Position numbers and translations under genes: made by a program
The notes under the pieces: generated by a model
What the model was told of the DNA's origin: nothing
What the model saw: the letters and a program-made list of their open reading frames with translations, nothing else
Database searches by the model: none
From: Holosporaceae bacterium UBA3830
Lineage (GTDB): Bacteria; Pseudomonadota; Alphaproteobacteria; UBA3830
Direction of reading: 5' to 3'
DNA length: 7,096 nucleotides
NCBI GenBank assembly: GCA_002393025.1
Contig: DGIE01000021.1
Coordinates: 1 to 7,096 of the forward strand
Shown here: piece by piece, positions 1 to 5,721 of the stretch
How the letters are laid out: each line of letters begins with the position of its first letter
How positions within the stretch are numbered: position 1 is the stretch's first letter

Positions 1-3000
1 ACGGATTCTACGAATGCGGCAGCGGGACATACCGCCTGAAATTCCCAAAAAAATATCTGATAAGATTGGTGGTAGCACCGAGTTCGAAGGTATTAAGTAT
101 AGGCGGAACGGAAAGTGATACGTTTTCGATGGATGGTGCCACCTGGTGTTGGCATTACTTCCCGGGGGCGTTGAATAGTACCGGAACATCATATTCGTCA
201 TGGGGAAGAGATACGGGATATGCTGGTTTAATAGCATATGGTAACCAAAGATTCGTTGTAATATGTAACACCAGCCCATATGTTTCCGCCTATTCTACCG
301 ATGGAGGGGTTACGTGGAACAGAGGAAGCGCAGGTACTAATTTTTATTATCTGACGCATACAGGAAGTTTCTTTGTAGGAGGAAAAACCGGAACCATAGT
401 ATATTCTGACGATGGAATAAGTTGGACTAGTACAACATCTTCGGGATATAATACGAGTGCTATGGATGACGATATGTCATGGGACGGGACAAGGCTTTTT
501 GCTCTTAGCGATAGTCCTTATTCTGTATATGCAACAACTTCAACAAATGGTGCAAGTGGTTGGTCTAATGTTGGAACTTCTACAAGAGTCAGCGATTATG
601 AACAGTTTAAGTATGGAGGAGGATACTACGTAAGAAAAGGGAAAACTACATCCAACACGTTGAAATCGTCGACAGATTTATTTTTCAGTAGCAGTAATTC
701 ATATAGCTTGCCGCTGTCTCGAAACAGTGAAATAAATTACGGTTCTGGCTACTGGCTCATTTTGACCCAATATGGAGACCTAATGAAGTCAACAGATGCG
801 AGCGCAACAAGTTGGTCAATAATTAGCGGAAATTCCTCAGATACAACGAGTAGCCATTTATATTCAGTATCAAAAAAAACAAATTGGTGCGGGATATGTT
901 ACGGAAATGAACGATGGGTTGCTCATACTCAATCTGGTGATGTCGCGATATTAGCAAAAGTAGAACATGGTACCATAAAATTCGGCAGCGTTTCGGGCAA
1001 CACAGATACTCATGAAATCGATGGCGAGACGACATACACTATAACTCCTGATCAAATCACAGGAGGATCGGATGGCGCGTATTATATTGATTTGACAATG
1101 AAAAATGTTAAGATAATCTCCGCGGAGATCACGAATCGCAGATACAGCTTAATCGCCAATCCAATTTCAGCGACATACGTTGACGATGTGAAAACCTCAT
1201 CGACAACTGAATCAAAAACCGATACGATTACTTTCTCATCGGGAACCTCGGGCAGTAAGGGCTTGATAAGCTATTCGACCCAGAGCGGAACAGTTTCAAC
1301 CGTTAGCGGAGGAAGAGAATGCACAGGAACCGCGAAGGGGCGCTTGAGTTTCCCGTATAAGGGAACGGTGAAGTTGAAAGTGAATAAGGGGAGTGCGACA
1401 ACTAACAGGTTTGTTGCTATGGCTGAATCTAGCAGTAAATCCGCCTACAGCTCTGATGGTATCAATTGGTATGAAGCGAATATGCCTTCTTCTGGTAATT
1501 GGAAACCTATCTGCTATGGAAATGGTAAGTTTGTTGCTATATCCGCATCCAGTGCTGACGCCGCCTATAGCTCTGATGGTATTAATTGGTATGGATCTGA
1601 TTTACCTTATTCAAGATCTTGGAATGCTGTTAGTTATGGAAACGGAGTATTTGTTGCTGTAGCTTGGAATACATCTACAGTAGCTTATAGCTATGATGGA
1701 ATTTCGTGGAATAGCAGCACAATGCCGGTTACAGCTAAATGTGAAGCTATGTGTTTTGGAAACGGAAAATTTGTGGCAGTAACGTCTCAAAATCAAAATT
1801 GGGCAATGTACAGTACAGATGGAATAAATTGGAGTAAAGGTAGTTTGCCTGGTTCTTATGAATGGTTTTCCATTTGCTATGGAAATAATAAGTTTATGAC
1901 AGTTGCCTATAGTTCAAAATGCGCAGCGTATAGCAGCGACGGAGCGACGTGGTCTTCTTCAAATCTGCCTTCGTCAACAAGTTGGAATTCTGTCGGTTTT
2001 GGGAATAATAAATTTGTTGCAATTGCCTCAAATAGTAAAGTTGCAGCGTATAGCAGTAATGGGACCTCTTGGACCAGTACCTCCCTTCCTGTATCTGGAT
2101 ATTGGTATTCCATTTGTTACGCAGATGACAAATTCGTTACTTTGTCTTGTAACAGTTCTAATGCTGCTTATAGCTCTGATGGTACTTCTTGGACTAAAAC
2201 TTCTTTGCCTTTTTCTGCTCAATGGAGATCTGTCTGTTATGGTAACATTCCATCTCCCAGCACCATAAAATTCTCCAACACTACTACATATACCAGTCAG
2301 CAAACGGTGAGCTCTGAAACTACTTATACATTCACCGCTAGCCAAATAACAGGTGGATCATCGGGAAATTACTATTTCGATTTCGACATGTCCAACATCA
2401 AGCTGGTTTCGGCAACTATTACCTGCAATGTTCCGACAACTACGATTTCAAAGGGAGATTCTGTGACCAAAACAGTGGTAGATGTTATCGATTTTACCGA
2501 CGGGAACAAAACCTCGAAAAATACTCTAGCCGGAACCTCGACGCACATTTTGACGACGACAATCTCGGGATCGACGAGCAACAGTTTATACGAAGTGAGT
2601 TCTCAAACAGGGGCAACTATTACATCGGAAGTAAAAGGAAAGCTGAAATTGACGGTTTATCCATCTTCGAGCTCAGGATCGGTCAAATTGCGAAAAGGCA
2701 CCAGCGACACCACCGGAAAAAGCTACTCGATTAGCGTAAGAACAGTAATCGACGTGCCCGACGAGTATTTGCTTGCGGATACCTCAGATTCAACAATAAA
2801 CAAATACTCATTGATCTTGGATTTATCTAACGTTTATATTCTAAATGCTGTTCTTGCTGAAGGGCAGTTGAATCTGAAATTTGACAAGATTTCTTTGCCG
2901 GAAAGGAGTGGATATATAGATTATTCGACGAATCCATATACTGCATATGTAGTGACGGGAAGAACTAAGGACAACAATTTTTATTCTTCAAACAGTGAGG

Positions 3001-3737
3001 GATGGGAATATGATACATCAAAGGGATTTTTTGTAAACAAAGGTACTAAAGGACTTCATTCACAGATCCTTTCAAATATGCCAGGGGATCGCAGCAGCCT
3101 AATCTATTCTGATGCAGTGTGTGAAATGAGAAATTTTTCCACAGAAGGATGGTGGACAAGAGAGACAGGCGTGACTGCAAAACGTTATGATACGTCAGGT
3201 TTAAGTAGAACTTATACATTGTTTCAAAATTTTTTGCAGCTAGATAGCGATTATCAAGTCAATGACTATATTGGTACACCTAGAACAATAAGTTTGATAA
3301 TGCAAACCATGACTCTTCCAATCAACACAGCCTTGTACTTTGGAATGAGCGGAACGAAGCACGGTTATGAGTGGCAATCAGATGCGAGCGGGAATTATAT
3401 AACCACCGACAGTAGCGGAAACAAAATATTTATCGATGCCACGACGGCTGTAACGAGAGTTACAAAAAGCGCCTGTGCTAAGTTAAAATCCGATTATGGA
3501 AATAACCTGCGCGTGTATTTAATAAAATACCGCAAACAAACTCAGTATAAACATGCATTAACAGGTGCAACGGTAAATTTTGATTACTCATACCTGAATG
3601 ACTGCGCAACAGGGACTTCCGCGCCGTACATGTACGATATTTCAACCGAGGCAGAATTAAACAGCGCGCTTTCAGCAATCTACACGAATATCAAAGATTG
3701 GGCAGGTCGAACCGAAGCAAAAAATGTGTCGAATTAG
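1..3737 (+). CDS. Giant modular surface protein with two beta-propellers and a TadG/vWA-like C-terminus (5' partial)
   Basis: Codons are open from base 3 to the TAG at 3735-3737. The first possible start in the window, TTG at 66, has no Shine-Dalgarno, and the residues before it (ECGSGTYRLKFPKKYLIRL) align with an internal module end (ECTGTAKGRLSFPYKGTVKL). The gene therefore begins upstream. Residue numbers count TTG 66 as 1. In order: a divergent propeller of about seven blades (about 7-301) with one canonical Asp-box, STDGGVTW; beta module A1 (302-447); a second propeller of seven regular blades (448-728); module A2 (about 732-895); a partial third copy around YSLILDLSNVYI; then about 270 residues of mostly unknown type. 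The last 90 residues (CAKLKSDYGNNLRVYLIKY, then LNDCA, YMYDISTEAELNSALSAI) resemble the end of TadG-type vWA proteins. No metal-binding DxSxS of a complete vWA domain is visible, so it may lie upstream or be lost. The composition is rich in Ser, Thr, Tyr and Gly, with few charges. A role in adhesion or surface display is inferred; export signals are not in the window. There is no sign of catalytic sialidase residues. Confidence 0.88.
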   Translation, partial: GFYECGSGTYRLKFPKKYLIRLVVAPSSKVLSIGGTESDTFSMDGATWCWHYFPGALNSTGTSYSSWGRDTGYAGLIAYGNQRFVVICNTSPYVSAYSTDGGVTWNRGSAGTNFYYLTHTGSFFVGGKTGTIVYSDDGISWTSTTSSGYNTSAMDDDMSWDGTRLFALSDSPYSVYATTSTNGASGWSNVGTSTRVSDYEQFKYGGGYYVRKGKTTSNTLKSSTDLFFSSSNSYSLPLSRNSEINYGSGYWLILTQYGDLMKSTDASATSWSIISGNSSDTTSSHLYSVSKKTNWCGICYGNERWVAHTQSGDVAILAKVEHGTIKFGSVSGNTDTHEIDGETTYTITPDQITGGSDGAYYIDLTMKNVKIISAEITNRRYSLIANPISATYVDDVKTSSTTESKTDTITFSSGTSGSKGLISYSTQSGTVSTVSGGRECTGTAKGRLSFPYKGTVKLKVNKGSATTNRFVAMAESSSKSAYSSDGINWYEANMPSSGNWKPICYGNGKFVAISASSADAAYSSDGINWYGSDLPYSRSWNAVSYGNGVFVAVAWNTSTVAYSYDGISWNSSTMPVTAKCEAMCFGNGKFVAVTSQNQNWAMYSTDGINWSKGSLPGSYEWFSICYGNNKFMTVAYSSKCAAYSSDGATWSSSNLPSSTSWNSVGFGNNKFVAIASNSKVAAYSSNGTSWTSTSLPVSGYWYSICYADDKFVTLSCNSSNAAYSSDGTSWTKTSLPFSAQWRSVCYGNIPSPSTIKFSNTTTYTSQQTVSSETTYTFTASQITGGSSGNYYFDFDMSNIKLVSATITCNVPTTTISKGDSVTKTVVDVIDFTDGNKTSKNTLAGTSTHILTTTISGSTSNSLYEVSSQTGATITSEVKGKLKLTVYPSSSSGSVKLRKGTSDTTGKSYSISVRTVIDVPDEYLLADTSDSTINKYSLILDLSNVYILNAVLAEGQLNLKFDKISLPERSGYIDYSTNPYTAYVVTGRTKDNNFYSSNSEGWEYDTSKGFFVNKGTKGLHSQILSNMPGDRSSLIYSDAVCEMRNFSTEGWWTRETGVTAKRYDTSGLSRTYTLFQNFLQLDSDYQVNDYIGTPRTISLIMQTMTLPINTALYFGMSGTKHGYEWQSDASGNYITTDSSGNKIFIDATTAVTRVTKSACAKLKSDYGNNLRVYLIKYRKQTQYKHALTGATVNFDYSYLNDCATGTSAPYMYDISTEAELNSALSAIYTNIKDWAGRTEAKNVSN
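84..968 (+). repeat. First beta-propeller region, about seven divergent blades
   Basis: Protein-level repeats within the giant ORF. Successive blades can be read around SMDGATW, AYSTDGGVTW, VYSDDGISW, ATTSTNGASGW, KSSTDLFF, KSTDASATSW and ICYGNERWVAH. Each is preceded by a strand of the type YGNxRFVV or YGSGYWLI. The units vary from about 35 to 50 residues and have little DNA similarity, so this is an older repeat than the second propeller. Seven units would close a ring. The exact blade borders are uncertain. Confidence 0.6.
969..1406 (+). repeat. Beta module A1, linker between the two propellers
   Basis: This protein segment of about 146 residues recurs after the second propeller. Shared landmarks are TIKF at its start, ETTYT followed by QITGGSxGxYY, the strand YYIDLTMKNVKIISAEIT, and an end resembling GRLSFPYKGTVKLKV. 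The corresponding strand in the second copy starts at 2370, exactly 1290 bp after this one at 1080. The end of a still earlier copy is visible at about 12-80, so modules and propellers alternate. No named domain is recognised; an all-beta fold is inferred from the alternating hydrophobic pattern. Confidence 0.65.
1407..2249 (+). repeat. Seven tandem about 120-bp repeats encoding a seven-bladed propeller
   Basis: Seven consecutive units of 40, 40, 40, 41, 40, 40 and 40 codons begin at 1407, 1527, 1647, 1767, 1890, 2010 and 2130. The consensus is KFVAV, about 7 variable residues, AYSSDGxxW, about 4 variable residues, LP, about 5 variable residues, W, then SICYGN. The AYSSDGxxW part is a degenerate Asp-box turn. 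The first two units are almost the same in DNA around the Asp-box (tagctctgatggtattaa with one or two changes), which points to recent duplication. The two loops that vary most lie after the first strand and between the Asp-box tryptophan and the LP pair. Confidence 0.85.
2259..2745 (+). repeat. Beta module A2, second full copy
   Basis: This segment starts TIKFSN, then ETTYTFTASQITGGSSGNYY, then the strand YYFDFDMSNIKLVSATIT, and ends near GKLKLTVYP and GSVKLRKG. It matches module A1 at the same landmarks but carries a longer, Ser/Thr-rich middle. It is followed directly by a partial third copy (YSLILDLSNVYILNAVL, from 2805) instead of another propeller. DNA similarity between A1 and A2 is low, so this is an old duplication. 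Confidence 0.65.
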
Positions 3738-3749
3738 TCTGGGGGAGCG

Positions 3750-3782
3750 GGGCGCCGATGTATCCCGTCGGCGTCCGGTTTT
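3750..3782 (+). terminator. Factor-independent terminator of the giant surface-protein gene
   Basis: Thirteen bases after the TAG stop, CGCCGA (3753-3758) pairs with TCGGCG (3768-3773). The stem extends outward by a G-T and two G-C pairs (3750-3752 with 3774-3776) and inward by a T-G and a G-C pair, leaving a five-base loop. Four T residues follow at 3779-3782 after two G residues. The stem is strong and the T tract short. Confidence 0.65.
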
Positions 3783-3876
3783 GTGATCGTTGACGGTATT
3801 TGCTGATTCGATTAGATCATGTCGTCACAAAAGTTTGATATATTAAAAATGAAAAAGAAGTTAATGTAGGAGCAAA

Positions 3877-4059
3877 ATGAAAGACAAAGACATACACAAA
3901 CACAGACATGATATATCAGATGAATTTTTTCACGGTAAATTAGAGAGAATACGAGCAGTTCTTGAAAATCATCAGCCAGAATTTAAGTCTAAATTTAAAT
4001 CAGCTGTACAAGATTATTTGCTGAGTACTATGGAAAATACATCTAACTCGAACAATTAA
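3877..4059 (+). CDS. Small hypothetical protein, 60 aa
   Basis: The ATG at 3877 has a clear AGGAG (3868-3872) four bases upstream, which supports translation and this start. A possible -10 element, TATATT, lies at 3839-3844, but no convincing -35 is seen at the right distance. The product is very hydrophilic. It has a His/Lys/Asp-rich start (MKDKDIHKHRHD), a central charged stretch likely to form helix (residues about 14-52) and a Ser/Asn-rich tail. There is no signal peptide, membrane segment or recognisable domain, so it is probably cytoplasmic. It sits between two terminator-like hairpins and the next gene has its own promoter, so it is probably transcribed alone. The function is unknown. 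The main evidence that it is real is the ribosome-binding site. Confidence 0.55.
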   Translation: MKDKDIHKHRHDISDEFFHGKLERIRAVLENHQPEFKSKFKSAVQDYLLSTMENTSNSNN

Positions 4060-4071
4060 ACAAAATGGCTT

Positions 4072-4107
4072 ACTTCGGCGCCTGAGGAGACCGAAAGTCA
4101 TTAGTTT
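4072..4107 (+). terminator. Weak terminator candidate after the small hypothetical gene
   Basis: ACTTCGG (4072-4078) can pair with CCGAAAGT (4091-4098) with one bulged A and a 12-base loop. Four T residues follow at 4104-4107, a few bases beyond the stem. The bulge, the large loop and the displaced T tract make this uncertain. Confidence 0.28.
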
Positions 4108-4110
4108 TAC

Positions 4111-4138
4111 ATGACAGAACTTAAAAGAGTAATATAAT
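4111..4138 (+). promoter_or_regulatory. Sigma70-type promoter for the ASCH gene
   Basis: ATGACA (4111-4116) matches five of six bases of the -35 consensus. After a 16-base spacer comes a perfect TATAAT (4133-4138). Transcription would begin near 4145, which makes the ATG at 4145 too close to the transcript start and favours the ATG at 4163 as the translation start. Confidence 0.6.
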
Positions 4139-4147
4139 CGTAAAATG

Positions 4148-4153
4148 AGGAGG
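4148..4153 (+). promoter_or_regulatory. Shine-Dalgarno AGGAGG that selects the ATG at 4163
   Basis: A full AGGAGG lies nine bases before ATG 4163. It sits inside the first codons of a reading from ATG 4145, so it argues against that earlier start. Together with the promoter it implies a short leader of about 18 bases. Confidence 0.6.
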
Positions 4154-4162
4154 ACACGCAGG

Positions 4163-4611
4163 ATGTTAATGTCGGAGGTAAATAAAAACAGAGTTGGGCA
4201 AAGGAACATAAAGAGTTCAGGAAGCGTTTGTCCTAAAGCAAAACACAATTTGCCTATGATTAATACAGCCACTAGACCATATTTGAGTTGGCTCGAAAGT
4301 GGGAAAAAACAGCTGAGGGAAGAGTGAACGGACCGGCGTATCAGAGAATGCGTGTTGGGGACAGTATTTCCTTTTGCGATAGAAAAAGTGGACAATACAT
4401 ATATGGAACCATTAAGTTTAAACATGAATATACGTCTTTTCAAGAAATGCTGAGTTCTGAGGGAGTAAGCAATATGCTTCCGTTTTTGAAAGACTCAGAG
4501 TTAATGGAAGGGGTAAGAATTTATAATAGATTTCCAGGCGCTTCAAGGGTCAATCAATTTGGTTGCGTAGCGATCGGAATCTCTGTGACGAAATCAAATT
4601 TGTCTAAATAA
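4163..4611 (+). pseudogene. ASCH-domain protein, reading frame split at a six-A run
   Basis: Two overlapping frames together make one ASCH protein. The first runs from ATG 4163 to a TGA at 4325-4327 and contains TRPYLSWLESGKK. The second continues from the A run to the TAA at 4609-4611 with TAEGRVNGPAYQRMRVGD, SISFCD, YTSFQEML and GCVAIGISV. Joined at AAAAAA (4304-4309) with a -1 shift, they give SGKKTAEGRV, the family signature GxKxxExR, and a product of about 149 residues, normal for a small ASCH protein with about 30 extra N-terminal residues. Neither half carries the signature alone. The second frame has only a TTG (4288) without a Shine-Dalgarno. ASCH is a beta-barrel fold related to PUA that is thought to bind RNA; some members are amidohydrolases acting on modified cytidine. 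The specific role here is unknown. One lost A, frameshifting, or a sequencing error would each explain the split. The alternative internal start ATG 4256 (MINTATRPYL) lacks a ribosome-binding site. Confidence 0.75.
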
Positions 4612-4617
4612 TTTTGT

Positions 4618-4653
4618 AAGGCTTAGATCGGTTAATTCAGGTCTAAGTCTTTT
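4618..4653 (+). terminator. Factor-independent terminator after the ASCH gene
   Basis: GGCTTAGA (4620-4627) pairs with TCTAAGTC (4642-4649), with one G-T pair. Two further pairs toward the loop and two A-T pairs at the base are possible. A run of four T residues follows at 4650-4653. It lies nine bases after the ASCH stop codon, which supports the second frame of that gene as the true 3' end. Confidence 0.7.
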
Positions 4654-4735
4654 GTTATGTGCTTTGCTTACTTATGGCTAGATGACTATTTGTAAAGTAG
4701 ACGTCCTTCAGTTTACTTATCTAATTCTGGTGCAC

Positions 4736-4760
4736 AAAAAAGTGCGTTAGGACCTAAAGC
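4736..4760 (-). terminator. Terminator candidate for the LRR gene
   Basis: Read on the minus strand, GC-TTAG-GTC-CTAA-GC (4760-4744, one mismatch) forms a short hairpin. Two bases later comes a run of six T residues (A residues 4736-4741 on the plus strand). It begins 12 bases after the stop codon. The stem is short, so confidence is moderate to low. The same A run is also flanked by GCAC and GTGC, an alternative small hairpin. Confidence 0.38.
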
Positions 4761-4771
4761 TACATAAGCTT

Positions 4772-5620
4772 TTATTCTTGTATATATTTAGAAACAATAA
4801 CATCTCCCCAAATGCGTTCAACATTTCCATCTCCAATATTTTCTATACTTTCACAAGAATGAAGAGGCTTATTGTTTTTTACGAAATAATGATACTCATC
4901 GGGACGTTCTATCGGTAATACTAATCGTTTTAATTCCACGATACTTACTTTTAACTCCTTTAATTTTGAACAGTGTGATAAATCAAGTAGATCAAATTTT
5001 GCGTATCCCGAAATTGTTAAAAACTTAAGAGTTTTTGGAATGGTTATACACCAATCTGCCCAATCAACATCTAATTGACTTAATAGATTGCAATTCTCGA
5101 GTCCTTCAACTGTACTTTTATGTCCTGATGTGTAACTCAACTTTAGGTATATAAGTGATGGCGGTAAAATTAAACGATTTATTTCTCGTTCCGAACAAAA
5201 AGCCTTTAGCTTCTTGCAAACACTCAAATCTAGAGTACAGTTCACTCCTACATAAGAAGAATCAAGTCTTAACTCTTCAAGAGAAGAAGGAATGATTAAT
5301 TTTTCAACGTTAGCAATTATATGTAATTTTTGTAAATTTGAGTATATGGAACAGTCAAAAACTCTTTTTTCGTTTCCCCCAACTAATCTGAGTTGCAAAT
5401 CAGAGATCGAATCAGAGTTATATTTTGCTAGCTCGACATCATCTGCAACCTCCATAACTTTTTCTGAATCAGGAGAATTGTAACATCTGATATTATATAA
5501 GTGGTTTCCGCCATAAGGTGTTCCAACGTATTTCATTCGATAATAATCCTCATACATACCTCCAACGCGTGGAAATACAAAAATTAAACCTAAAAGTAGT
5601 ACACAATGCTTCAAGTCCAT
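4772..5620 (-). CDS. Predicted secreted leucine-rich-repeat protein
   Basis: The 282-residue reading from ATG 5620 begins with MDLKHC followed by a hydrophobic stretch (VLLLGLIFVF, residues 7-16), a plausible signal peptide ending near residue 20-22. A TTG at 5644 would add eight residues; the ATG is preferred because it puts the signal at the N-terminus, although neither has a strong ribosome-binding site. Residues about 74-236 are leucine-rich repeats in a double-unit pattern: a half of type L-I-x-P-x-S-L-x-x-L-x-L-S alternates with a half of type LDLSxCxKLKxL. Cysteines recur at the C of the LDLSxC turn. The tail after residue 236 has no repeat and ends EIWGD-like (RIWGDVIVSKYIQE). LRR proteins of this kind usually bind proteins, and a secreted or periplasmic binding role is inferred. 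It lies downstream of hipA on the same strand, 101 bases after the hipA stop, and probably has its own promoter in the AT-rich gap. It is not a known partner of hipBA. Confidence 0.82.
   Translation of the reverse strand: MDLKHCVLLLGLIFVFPRVGGMYEDYYRMKYVGTPYGGNHLYNIRCYNSPDSEKVMEVADDVELAKYNSDSISDLQLRLVGGNEKRVFDCSIYSNLQKLHIIANVEKLIIPSSLEELRLDSSYVGVNCTLDLSVCKKLKAFCSEREINRLILPPSLIYLKLSYTSGHKSTVEGLENCNLLSQLDVDWADWCITIPKTLKFLTISGYAKFDLLDLSHCSKLKELKVSIVELKRLVLPIERPDEYHYFVKNNKPLHSCESIENIGDGNVERIWGDVIVSKYIQE
4925..5299 (-). repeat. Three tandem 42/42/41-residue double leucine-rich repeats
   Basis: Protein-level units start at residues 108, 150 and 192, with the beginning of a fourth at 233. Each begins with a hydrophobic triplet and proline (LIIP, LILP, ITIP, LVLP), then SLEELRL, SLIYLKL or TLKFLTI, then LDLSVC, VEGLENC or LDLSHC, and a second LxxL strand. 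A degenerate earlier unit is visible at about residues 74-107. DNA identity between units is low, so the repeat is old. Confidence 0.7.
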
Positions 5621-5721
5621 CCTATAAATACCCACAATTAACAAAGAAACAAATACTTCTCAAAAGAAGACCTCTGTTGAACAGAAAAATTTTATTTTTT
5701 TTATCCCTTAAAATTATTTTT
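5621..5721 (-). other. AT-rich gap between hipA and the LRR gene
   Basis: The gap holds long A and T runs (about 5690-5724), a CTGTT/AACAG inverted repeat (5674-5684) and a CTTCT/AGAAG inverted repeat (5657-5670). No convincing hairpin-plus-T-tract terminator for hipA is seen on the minus strand. The minus strand also shows no clear -35/-10 pair, although its AT-richness suits a promoter for the LRR gene. Read-through from hipA is possible. Confidence 0.35.

Noticed and set aside
66..68. TTG as the start of the giant gene
   Set aside because: There is no Shine-Dalgarno, and the frame upstream stays open and aligns to an internal module.
1407..2249. CRISPR array
   Set aside because: The 120-bp repeats are in frame, code for blades, and lack the short identical repeat plus unique spacer pattern.
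1393..2345. Several out-of-frame open frames inside the propeller repeats, on both strands
   Set aside because: They follow from the repetitive codons of the true frame and have low-complexity products without domains.
3783..3830. TTGACG with TAGATC as a promoter for the small gene
   Set aside because: The -10 matches only three of six bases. The inverted TGACG/CGTCA pair here is short and could be chance.
4145..4147. ATG 4145 as the ASCH gene start
   Set aside because: It lies at the predicted transcription start and overlaps the AGGAGG that serves ATG 4163.
4304..4310. A-AAA-AAC slippery heptamer as proof of programmed frameshifting
   Set aside because: The heptamer is not in phase with the upstream frame. 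Slippage is possible only on the AAA-AAA codons, and no stimulatory hairpin is evident downstream.
4000..4443. Minus-strand open frame of 147 codons
   Set aside because: It lies antisense to the small gene and the ASCH gene, which have a promoter, ribosome-binding sites and domain evidence. The product shows no domain.
5657..5700. Inverted repeats followed by T runs on the plus strand as a terminator
   Set aside because: There is no plus-strand gene to terminate and the stems are only about five base pairs.
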